A stretch of 20,671 nt of DNA from contig JAAENB010000315.1 of assembly GCA_024224995.1 (NCBI GenBank), positions 1 to 20,671 on the forward strand, in the 5' to 3' direction. Under the pieces are notes generated by a model. It searched no databases. It saw only the letters and a program-made list of their open reading frames with translations, and had not been told where the DNA came from. Positions within the stretch are counted from its first letter, which is position 1; every line of letters starts with the position of its first letter. This document shows, in pieces, positions 13,715-20,671 of this stretch. Source of the DNA: a bacterium (GTDB taxonomy: Bacteria > Spirochaetota > UBA4802 > UBA5550). Made by a program: the position numbers and the translations under genes.

Positions 13715-16465
13715 ATGCCCATGCGTAAAATCTTTGAATTCAGCCAATCTCATCCTGTTTGGGCGATACTGATCATCTTCATTTGTGCGATTATAGCATC
13801 TATGAAAATCAGTACTCTTCGGATTGACGCGTCCGCCAACTCCATGATGATCAAAGATGATACCGAACTTGTCTATTACCACGAGACTCTTAAAAAATTC
13901 GGTTCGGACAATATTGTGGTAATCTTTATCCGGGATAAAGAAATCTTTACACCGGAAAAGCTGGCTCATATAGATGAACTGGTAAATGATCTGGGTTCGG
14001 TGGCCGGAGTAAGAAAAGTTGAGAGCCTTTTTTCTGTTACGAACCTAAAAAACAGCGATGGCATGCTCAACAACAATCCACTCATGGATTACGTTCCCGA
14101 AACCCCGGAAGAAGCAGCAAGCGTAAAAAGGGACGCGCTCAAAAACCCTATTCTCACAGGAAATTTAATTTCAACAGATGGTACGGCAACCGCAATAAAT
14201 CTATACCTGGAGGAAATCAACAAGGACTCGGGGGTTGACATTGGTTTTTCAACCAAAATTGAGAATATCATCAAAAACAAAAAGGGATACTTTGAAAAAA
14301 TATTCCAGGTGGGAGCCCCTTTTACGCGGAAAACAATTAGCGATATAATTCGTTATGAACAAATGACTCTCGTGCCCCTTGCCATTGTGGCGCTTCTCAT
14401 GATGCTGGTAATTACAACACGTTCTATGGTCAGCGCTGTCCTGCCACTGTTAACCTCAGGATTAAGCATCTTTCTTACACTTGGTTTTATGGGATACATG
14501 AATTTTTCCATTAACATTCTCACGTTCATCATTCCCGCTCTTCTTATTGTAATTGGCTCAACGGAAGATGTACATATTATCTCTGAATATACTGAGGGGA
14601 TGCGTAAAGAAAACAGCATTAAGGACAAAGCCATACAGTTTGCGGCATCAAAAGTGGGTACGGCTATAATACTCACCACCATAACAACATTCCTTGGCTT
14701 TTTATCTATATCGGTAAATAAAATTTCTGTTCTCCGGCAATTCGGTATTACCGCAGCCTTTGGACTTTTAATTAATTTTATTGTAACAATTCTCCTTGCT
14801 CCTCCATACTTGCGCTATTTTGGTTCTAAAAAATCAACGTCAGCAGAAAACATGTCCGGCCCCCTGAACCGCTTTCTTGACTCAATTTCCAACAAAGCCC
14901 TGTACCTGATATGTAAAAAAGGGAAAATAACATTAATAGTGATCCTGGGATTCGCACTATTTATTGGACTATTCAGTTATAAGGTCAGGATTGACAATGA
15001 CACCCTTGGCTTTTTTCGAAAAGACTCACCAATAATAAAAAGAATGCAGGCTCTTCATGAAAATCTTTCGGGAGGGCAGACGTTCTTCATTCGAATCAGT
15101 TGTGGAAATACAGGAGAATTCAAGAAACCGGGATCTCTAAAGCAACTGGATGACATTAAAAATTTCATTGAGCAAAAAGGATGGTTCGATAAATCAATTT
15201 CCCTGGCCGATTACATCAAACTGATCCATAAGGAAATGAACGCCGGGAACAAACAATTTTCAAGCATACCCGGTTCAGAGAATCTTGTTGCTCAATATCT
15301 TCTTTTCCTTCACCGGGAAGAAATAGAGAGTTACGTAACGCCCGATTTCGCCGAGGCCAATATCCTCGTAAGGCATAATATCACATCATCACAAGAACTC
15401 TCGGAAGTTCTGGCTAAAACCAGGAACGGAGTCAAAAACATTATTAATCCATACTACAAATTTAATATTACCGGGGAGAATATCCTTATCAATCGCGCGG
15501 CAGATTCCATTGCCATTGGACAGGTTCAAGGTATTGTATTGCTGTTGATTGTGATTTGCATTGTCATGACAATCCTTTTTGTTACAATAAAGGCCGGGCT
15601 TCTGTCCATGATCCCTAATATTTTTCCTGTTGTCACGGTCTTTGGCATCATGGGTATTTTTGATATTACTCTTAATACCGGAACCTGTATGATTGCCGCC
15701 ATCGCAATTGGGATTTCCGTGGATGATACAATCCATCTCATGAGCCGGTACAATAAAGAAATGCGAGAAATTCAAAATATGAAAAAGGCTATTGAAGCCA
15801 GCCTCAAGAGCGAAATACGACCTGTCTTTTCAACATCTATTGGATTAATGCTGGGCTTTGGCATCATGGGCCTGTCAAACCTTTTGCCAATAGCCCATTT
15901 TGGTATTCTATCCGCTTTTGTCATGTTCACCGCTCTGCTGGGCGATTTCCTGGTAACGCCAATTCTCCTGTCTACAACACAGATAATTACCATCTGGGAT
16001 ATGGCAAGCCTGGAACTCAAGAACGAAATTTGGAAATCTTCTCTATTTAAAGGCTGCAAGAAGAGGCAGATAAAAAAAGTCATCCTTCTTGGTCAAATAG
16101 AAAAAAAAGAAAAAGGGGACGTTATAATACGGCAGGGCGATTGGGGACGCAGTATGTTTGTCATTCTGAACGGATCGGTACAGGTCTCGGGAACAAACAT
16201 CAAAACAAAAAAAGAGTACAAGGTTTCAAGTCTACCTCCCGGAAGTGTCTTTGGAGAACTCGCTCTTCTGAAAGAAGGTCCACGAAAAGCGGATATTATT
16301 GCGAAAGAAGCGGTGATCCTGTTTAAGATTGACTGGAACGGGTTGAAGCGTGTTCAGCGGGTCTTTCCGCGCATATCGAGTAAAATCTACCGAAACCTTT
16401 CTATTATACTTGGGGGAAGGCTTATTGAGCTTGATAATAAATTATTCCATGGAGACAAAAAATAA
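13715..16465 (+). CDS. RND/MMPL-family transporter fused to a C-terminal cyclic-nucleotide-binding domain
   Basis: The 916-residue protein has the duplicated RND layout: TM1 (about residues 15-33), a periplasmic loop, five helices (about 213-370) with STEDVHII near 281-288, a helix near 405-420, a second periplasmic loop, and five helices (about 600-760) with the motif GISVDDTIHLM (D670, D671). Such motifs take part in proton-driven transport. After about residue 780 comes an extra cytoplasmic domain of the CRP/PKA type: GDVIIRQGDWGRSMFVILNG, then the phosphate-binding cassette FGELALL...PRKAD (G847, E848, R857). Glu and Arg needed for cAMP/cGMP contact are kept. Cargo is unknown; a lipid is likely from the LolA-like neighbour. 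No clear Shine-Dalgarno is seen, and ATG 13721 is an equally good start. Confidence 0.85.
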   Translation: MPMRKIFEFSQSHPVWAILIIFICAIIASMKISTLRIDASANSMMIKDDTELVYYHETLKKFGSDNIVVIFIRDKEIFTPEKLAHIDELVNDLGSVAGVRKVESLFSVTNLKNSDGMLNNNPLMDYVPETPEEAASVKRDALKNPILTGNLISTDGTATAINLYLEEINKDSGVDIGFSTKIENIIKNKKGYFEKIFQVGAPFTRKTISDIIRYEQMTLVPLAIVALLMMLVITTRSMVSAVLPLLTSGLSIFLTLGFMGYMNFSINILTFIIPALLIVIGSTEDVHIISEYTEGMRKENSIKDKAIQFAASKVGTAIILTTITTFLGFLSISVNKISVLRQFGITAAFGLLINFIVTILLAPPYLRYFGSKKSTSAENMSGPLNRFLDSISNKALYLICKKGKITLIVILGFALFIGLFSYKVRIDNDTLGFFRKDSPIIKRMQALHENLSGGQTFFIRISCGNTGEFKKPGSLKQLDDIKNFIEQKGWFDKSISLADYIKLIHKEMNAGNKQFSSIPGSENLVAQYLLFLHREEIESYVTPDFAEANILVRHNITSSQELSEVLAKTRNGVKNIINPYYKFNITGENILINRAADSIAIGQVQGIVLLLIVICIVMTILFVTIKAGLLSMIPNIFPVVTVFGIMGIFDITLNTGTCMIAAIAIGISVDDTIHLMSRYNKEMREIQNMKKAIEASLKSEIRPVFSTSIGLMLGFGIMGLSNLLPIAHFGILSAFVMFTALLGDFLVTPILLSTTQIITIWDMASLELKNEIWKSSLFKGCKKRQIKKVILLGQIEKKEKGDVIIRQGDWGRSMFVILNGSVQVSGTNIKTKKEYKVSSLPPGSVFGELALLKEGPRKADIIAKEAVILFKIDWNGLKRVQRVFPRISSKIYRNLSIILGGRLIELDNKLFHGDKK

Positions 16466-17895
16466 AAGTTCCCGTTACAATATTAACAGCGCTGCTGATT
16501 ATTCTTTTAGTTCAATTACCCGTCACAGCGCAAGAGGAAAATAGTGAAAGTGAAAGCGATATCGACAACCTGCTTAAGGAACTGGATGTAGAAAAACCCG
16601 AAGCGGACAACACGGGTATTTTAGAACAATTCCTGAATAATTTAAACGGTAAGCTTCGAACCAGGTATTATTTTTTTCTCGTTAATAACAATGAAAATAC
16701 GAATGGACAGGACACAAACAATCACTTTTTTGATTCTCGCTTACAGTTTGCCGATCATGTTGGCCACAAAAAATGGAGATTTGATTTCAATGGTTGGGGA
16801 CAATACGGTACGCAGAAAGATACCTACAGGGTAATAAACAGTTTTCCAACAGGCAATGAGCGGTACAGTCATTATTTTGAGCTAAACGAAGTATACTTCA
16901 GCCTCTTTCTTAACAATGTTTCTGCGACACTGGGTAAAAAAATATTTGTAAACGGTCTCTCGTCTCTGTATTCTCCGGCGGACCGTTACTGTCCCCTGGA
17001 TTCAAATGATCCTCTTGACCCGGTAAAGTTGGGAACCTGGCAATTGACACTGGATTTAAGTATTGGCGATATTCAGATTACCGGTTCTCTTCTCCCCTAT
17101 TACCAGGGAAGCCGGGTTCCCGGCAATACATCACGCTGGGGCGGCGCATGGACCGATCTAAACGCGGTGAGCACTTCCGGCTCCATCCAATACAGTATCA
17201 AGGAATCAAACCGGGAATCCTATCTTGAGAATACGAGCTATTTTCTCCGAATAAAAGCTCCTGTTAGCGGTTGGGATTTTTTTCTGTCTCTTTACCATGG
17301 TAATAATTCAAACTGGGTTTTAAAAAGAGGTCTGGGATCTTTAAACGCGGCTACCGGGCAGTTTGAAATCAATTTCGCGAAAGAAATTATTAATGTATTT
17401 AATGCTGCCGCTGGTTTTTCGACTACTATTAAAAATTGGGAGTTTCACGGGGAAACCCTATACAACTATGCGTACTCCGCAAGAGACGATCAATATATCG
17501 ACAGTGTCATTGGGGTACGGTATATTTTTGACGATATAGCAAAAAAAATCTACCTGGATACAATTAAGATTGCACTCGAATACGCAAAAGAATTTATAAT
17601 AAAAAAACAGGATGCTCAAAATTTCGACAGAAGTTCCCGTGACTTGCGAGTGGGGAAAAACGATTTAATTGGATCCATTGTATTCAACATTACTGAAAAA
17701 ATAAGTCTTCAATACCTCTTGCATTGTGAATTCACCGACAAAGGTTTTTTAAATGTCTTTGGTACTGAAATACTATTTTTAGATGATTTTAAGCTGCGCC
17801 TGGGAGTTCAACTCTTTAACGGAAAGCAGGAAAGCTATCATGGAAAATGGAATAATTGTGACAGGAGTTTTATCTCCCTCGAATATGCTTTTTAA
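16462..17895 (+). CDS. Outer-membrane beta-barrel protein, apparent AUA start
   Basis: The frame is open from 16441 to 17895, yet no ATG, GTG or TTG lies before an evident signal peptide (KVPVTILTALLIILLVQLPV, cleavage near TA-QEE). GGAG (16451-16454) is 7 bases before ATA at 16462, whose bases overlap the stop of the transporter gene (aATAA). AUA is therefore the most economical start, giving 477 residues; the first in-frame NTG usable by default annotation is TTG at 17029, which would drop about 190 conserved-looking residues. The mature protein has alternating aromatic strands and ends in EYAF, a barrel-assembly signal. It is probably the outer-membrane part of the RND export route. An alternative is ATG 16449 with a +1 shift in the A6 run. 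Confidence 0.7.
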   Translation: MKVPVTILTALLIILLVQLPVTAQEENSESESDIDNLLKELDVEKPEADNTGILEQFLNNLNGKLRTRYYFFLVNNNENTNGQDTNNHFFDSRLQFADHVGHKKWRFDFNGWGQYGTQKDTYRVINSFPTGNERYSHYFELNEVYFSLFLNNVSATLGKKIFVNGLSSLYSPADRYCPLDSNDPLDPVKLGTWQLTLDLSIGDIQITGSLLPYYQGSRVPGNTSRWGGAWTDLNAVSTSGSIQYSIKESNRESYLENTSYFLRIKAPVSGWDFFLSLYHGNNSNWVLKRGLGSLNAATGQFEINFAKEIINVFNAAAGFSTTIKNWEFHGETLYNYAYSARDDQYIDSVIGVRYIFDDIAKKIYLDTIKIALEYAKEFIIKKQDAQNFDRSSRDLRVGKNDLIGSIVFNITEKISLQYLLHCEFTDKGFLNVFGTEILFLDDFKLRLGVQLFNGKQESYHGKWNNCDRSFISLEYAF

Positions 17896-17915
17896 TACAC
17901 GCCCGGGGTAACAAA

Positions 17916-18614
17916 ATGAGGATATTTTACATACTTATCATATTATTTATTTCATGTTCAGCCTTTGGGCAGGATACTGACTCTACAAATGAATGGGATA
18001 AGGGATTCGTTCTTGGCTTTGATTTTGGTTTTGGCATGGGAAAGACCCTGGTACCGCAGGAATATTCCACTGTGGTAAAAGCGGAATCAAAGACCGGGTA
18101 TCTCTATGATGCGGGAATCAATGTTTCATACTACTTTGTTTCTTTTTTGGGTTTACATAGCGCTGTTGGGTATGATTATTTTCCTTTTTACATGAATATT
18201 CCTTACAGTACAACAATTAATTCTATTCCTATTTCAGTAATAGGAAAACTTACGGGAGAGCTTCATTATCTTTCATTGAAATTTGGTTCTTCTTTTAAAA
18301 TATCCAATTTTTTTATTAATGCAGATGTAACATTTGCTTTTCACCTCGCGTCATCCTATAGATTCCAAATCGATGCTCTTCAAGCGACAATTTCCGGTAA
18401 ATATAAAAAGCAGCAAGCTGCTGCGTACGGAATTATCATTGAACCGGGATATAGAATAAAAAACGATGGGTATCTCCTGCCCATAAGTCTTGCCTTTACA
18501 ATTATGAAAACACCCATTGGTGAAACGGATATGACTCAAATGCTTGGCATTATTTTACCCAAAACAACTCTTTACACTTTTAATATCAAACTCAGGTTCG
18601 GATTCCAGTTTTAA
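17916..18614 (+). CDS. Small outer-membrane beta-barrel protein
   Basis: The 232-residue protein has a signal peptide (MRIFYILIILFISCSAFG, cleavage before QDTD). The mature chain consists of amphipathic strands rich in Gly, Tyr and Phe (FVLGFDFGFGMG, YLYDAGINVSYYF) and ends in RFGFQF, a C-terminal Phe typical of BAM substrates. The size suggests an 8- to 10-stranded barrel. GGGG lies about 7 bases before the ATG, and the gene is 20 bases behind the preceding barrel gene, so it is the last member of the transport operon. No specific family is recognised. Confidence 0.75.
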   Translation: MRIFYILIILFISCSAFGQDTDSTNEWDKGFVLGFDFGFGMGKTLVPQEYSTVVKAESKTGYLYDAGINVSYYFVSFLGLHSAVGYDYFPFYMNIPYSTTINSIPISVIGKLTGELHYLSLKFGSSFKISNFFINADVTFAFHLASSYRFQIDALQATISGKYKKQQAAAYGIIIEPGYRIKNDGYLLPISLAFTIMKTPIGETDMTQMLGIILPKTTLYTFNIKLRFGFQF

Positions 18615-18674
18615 GACGCGTGTATCCAAAGCCGGGTACTTTAACATTCGACTTTTGCATCTAAGAAAAACTGA

Positions 18675-18702
18675 TTGACAGGACGTAACTCTTACATATG
18701 AT
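18675..18702 (+). promoter_or_regulatory. Promoter of the acyltransferase gene
   Basis: TTGACA (18675-18680), a 16-base spacer and TATGAT (18697-18702) form a good sigma-70 promoter. The upstream ATG at 18698 falls inside the -10 element, so it cannot be the start codon of this transcript. Confidence 0.65.
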
Positions 18703-18730
18703 ATACACAACTAAAAAAAAGGATTCAATA

Positions 18731-19741
18731 ATGACAGAAAAAAATGGAACCACCCTTGACTGGGTTTTAATTGCAAAAGGAATAGGAATCATACTTGTTG
18801 TTATTGGACATTTTAAGCCAGACGGCTCTCCTGATTATTGGATGAAAATGGTAAAGTGTGTTTATACTTTTCATATGCCCATATTTTTCCTGTTGTCGGG
18901 TTTTTTGTACAGTTACGAAAAATATTCATACCCGTCGCTGATTAAAAATAAAACCAAACGCCTGGTATTCCCGTTTATTTCCATTGCCGTTATATTTTTC
19001 GTTGTTAAATATGCTGCCGGAAAATTTGTCACCTTGCAGTATCCTGTTGGTCTGAAAAGTATATATGCACTTTTACTTGAACCAATTGATTCATATATGC
19101 CCCTGCTCTGGTTTGTCTACGCCTTATTTATTATATTTCTTGTTTATCCCCTGGTGAGAATGCTCATAAACAACAATTTCATCATTCTATTAATATTTAT
19201 TCTGCTCAATGTAATTTTTGGCAGTAAATACCCGGTCTTTGGAAAGGCTCTTGTGAGTATGCCGTTTTTTATTATTGGAATAATTTTACGTGAAAACTTA
19301 AAATTCAGGGAGAAAATTATTTCAGGAACCTGGATTAGCTCAGCTCTTTCAGTGGTTCTATTTTTTACGTTCTTCCTGCTCTTGTATTACCTGAATGTTG
19401 AAAGACCGGTTCGATACGGCATTGGACTGCTACTGGGTCTTTCCGGTTCCATAAGTGTTCTCAACATAAGCCTCTTGATAGAGAGAAAAAGCAACTCAGG
19501 TACTATTAGTACCTTATTGGTAAGAACCGGTTTTTATTCAATGTCCATATATCTTTTTCATACGCTTTTTGAAAGCGCCGTACGAATCGGGTTCAACCAG
19601 GTGCTGGGCGGCCTTCATGTACCTTTCCTGGCGGTTGCCTTTGTTGCCGTTGCGGCAGGCATTATATTCCCACTGCTTTTGGAAAAATTAATTTTGCGAA
19701 AATTCGCTTTTACCAGGAAATTTATACTTGGATTATCGTAA
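18731..19741 (+). CDS. Integral-membrane acyltransferase (acyltransferase 3 family, fucose 4-O-acetylase-like)
   Basis: From ATG 18731 the protein has 336 residues and about ten membrane helices. Family motifs are visible: LDWVLIAKGIGIILVVIGHF with the likely catalytic His27, and YTFHMPIFFLLSGF with His48. Such enzymes transfer acetyl or other acyl groups to sugars of surface polysaccharides from the membrane. AAGGA lies 7 bases before this ATG; the longer frame from 18698 has no Shine-Dalgarno and starts inside the promoter. The gene is monocistronic and its substrate cannot be told from the sequence. Confidence 0.85.
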   Translation: MTEKNGTTLDWVLIAKGIGIILVVIGHFKPDGSPDYWMKMVKCVYTFHMPIFFLLSGFLYSYEKYSYPSLIKNKTKRLVFPFISIAVIFFVVKYAAGKFVTLQYPVGLKSIYALLLEPIDSYMPLLWFVYALFIIFLVYPLVRMLINNNFIILLIFILLNVIFGSKYPVFGKALVSMPFFIIGIILRENLKFREKIISGTWISSALSVVLFFTFFLLLYYLNVERPVRYGIGLLLGLSGSISVLNISLLIERKSNSGTISTLLVRTGFYSMSIYLFHTLFESAVRIGFNQVLGGLHVPFLAVAFVAVAAGIIFPLLLEKLILRKFAFTRKFILGLS

Positions 19742-19756
19742 GGCAATTACAGCCGC

Positions 19757-19804
19757 AACTCCTGGTTCCCGCAGACCAAACGGCGAGTCCGCAGGACCGG
19801 AGTT
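19757..19804. terminator. Hairpin between convergent genes
   Basis: aactcc (19757-19762) pairs with ggagtt (19799-19804). Imperfect pairing continues inward (ggttcccgcag with a ctgcggacc-type arm). On the plus strand it is followed by atatttt, so it probably ends the acyltransferase transcript. It overlaps the stop codon of the minus-strand methyltransferase gene. Confidence 0.5.
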
Positions 19805-20495
19805 ATATTTTCGTAGCGACATACCCGCCGAATAAATATGCTTTGAAAAATTTATGGACATTTGTAAAACCAGCCTCGTTTAACAGCGATTCAATTCGAT
19901 GCTGGGGAACAAACTGTACTTCCCTGGCTCTTATCTCAAATTCTTCCATTACCAGCTCTTCATCGTCATCTCTGGCGGCAAGCTGCTGGGCTTTCCATGC
20001 CGAGTCAAATGTTTTATATTCATCCGATTCCCGGTCTCCTTCCAGATCAACAAGAATCAGTGTCGCGCCCGGTTTTAACCGCGCCGATATTTCGTTAAGG
20101 TATTCTTGTTTGGTTCCGTCATCGGGTAAAAAGTGCATAACAAGAAGTGACGTGGCCGCGTTGAACTCACGCTCATCTACCGCATTAATCAAACCATGAA
20201 TAAGGGTGATTTTTTCCTCAAGATTGTTTGCCAAAACTTTTTGCTTTGCCAGGGCAAGCATGGGTTCGGAAGGATCAAAACCAACAAAGGTCCATTCGGG
20301 ATTTTTTTTTGAAAAGGATACAATCTCTTTTCCTGTTCCGGCTCCGGCAACCAGCACTTTTGCTGAAGCGCCCAGGTTATCCTCAAGAAGGTATTCTGTT
20401 AATTCATATATTGTATCGTAACCGGAAATTCTTTCCCGTGCCATTTCATCGTACTCATTTGAAAACTCTTCGTTGAATTCTATTTTCTTTTCCAT
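19803..20495 (-). CDS. Class I SAM-dependent methyltransferase
   Basis: The 230-residue protein has motif I VLVAGAGTGKE (47-57), an acidic residue for the SAM ribose in FVGFDPSEPM (D74), a motif near the LLVMHFLPDD stretch (about 117-126), and LKPGATLILVDLEGD, the usual post-motif. Size and layout resemble small-molecule or CmoA-like methyltransferases; the substrate is unknown. AAGGA lies 7-8 bases before the ATG. It faces a second copy of itself across a palindromic spacer. Confidence 0.85.
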   Translation of the reverse strand: MEKKIEFNEEFSNEYDEMARERISGYDTIYELTEYLLEDNLGASAKVLVAGAGTGKEIVSFSKKNPEWTFVGFDPSEPMLALAKQKVLANNLEEKITLIHGLINAVDEREFNAATSLLVMHFLPDDGTKQEYLNEISARLKPGATLILVDLEGDRESDEYKTFDSAWKAQQLAARDDDEELVMEEFEIRAREVQFVPQHRIESLLNEAGFTNVHKFFKAYLFGGYVATKI

Positions 20496-20505
20496 AAAAT
20501 TTTCC

Positions 20506-20616
20506 TTTTACCGGGACGCGGCGCTAGCGCGCCGCTAAGATGGGGGGGGTTGAGGGGGCTTTTCCCCCTCCACCCCCCCCAACTTAGTGGCGCGCCAACG
20601 CCGCGTCCCGGTAAAA
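20506..20616. repeat. Palindromic spacer between divergent methyltransferase copies
   Basis: The arms 20506-20558 and 20564-20616 (53 bases each) are inverted complements with five mismatches around the 5-base loop ctttt. The outer arms are GC-rich with ALTERNATING gcg/cgc words; the inner arms carry runs of eight G and eight C. The centre (20561) is also the exact midpoint between the two ATG codons, so the hairpin is the middle of a larger inverted duplication. Confidence 0.92.
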
Positions 20617-20626
20617 AGAAAAATTT

Positions 20627-20671
20627 ATGGAAAATAAAACAGAATTCAACGAAGAGTTGTCAAATGAGTAC
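20627..20671 (+). CDS. Second methyltransferase copy, 5' end only (cut by the window)
   Basis: The 15 codons read MENKTEFNEELSNEY, against MEKKIEFNEEFSNEY for the minus-strand copy; 42 of 45 bases are the same. The Shine-Dalgarno differs: the first copy has AAGGA, this one only AAAGAAA, so it may be translated less well. Whether the rest of the gene is intact cannot be seen. Confidence 0.8.
   Translation, partial: MENKTEFNEELSNEY

Noticed and set aside
20627..20671. Second methyltransferase copy as a simple fold-back assembly artefact
   Set aside because: Three substitutions in 45 coding bases, five in the hairpin arms and different ribosome sites show that the halves have diverged, which a pure fold-back would not. 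A spanning long read would still be decisive.

Overview
The window comes from a diderm (Gram-negative-type) bacterium of moderate GC content. Supporting this are two lipoprotein signal peptides with lipobox cysteines, a LolA-like periplasmic protein and two outer-membrane beta-barrel proteins that end in phenylalanine. No rRNA or other strong phylogenetic marker is present. A spirochaete or another non-proteobacterial diderm would fit, but this is only an impression.

Layout. (1) 1-750 has no protein gene. It holds three inverted-repeat structures and a candidate structured RNA on the minus strand (about 582 to 320), with a near-consensus promoter and a 3' hairpin. (2) 746-1201 (-) is a Spy/CpxP/ZraP-like lipoprotein with its own terminator. 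(3) 1368-10386 (+) is a membrane-associated operon. In order it has an OB-fold membrane protein of the YqiJ type with a long Asp-X repeat, a 66-residue stand-alone piece of an SPFH domain, a long flotillin (YqiK type), a giant DUF3686-AAA+ ATPase, and two small membrane or secreted proteins. (4) 10745-12659 (-) holds a lipoprotein, an MBL-fold hydrolase with a nearly leaderless promoter, and a probable acyl-CoA dehydrogenase remnant. (5) 12852-18614 (+) is an envelope-transport operon: a LolA-like protein, an RND/MMPL transporter fused to a cyclic-nucleotide-binding domain, and two beta-barrel proteins. (6) 18675-19804 (+) is a membrane acyltransferase with its own promoter and terminator. (7) 19803-20671 is a methyltransferase (-) and the first 15 codons of a near-identical second copy (+). 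The two copies lie head to head around a perfectly centred palindromic spacer.

How the genes may work together. The yqiJ-yqiK-ATPase set is a recurrent association; here it carries two lineage-specific additions, the acidic repeat and the mini-SPFH protein, so it is the best candidate for an under-described system. The second operon looks like an export route from inner membrane to outer membrane for a lipid or other hydrophobic cargo. Its pump appears to be gated by a cyclic nucleotide, and a possible cyclic-nucleotide phosphodiesterase lies next door. Several start sites were moved on promoter or Shine-Dalgarno evidence, and one gene appears to start at AUA.
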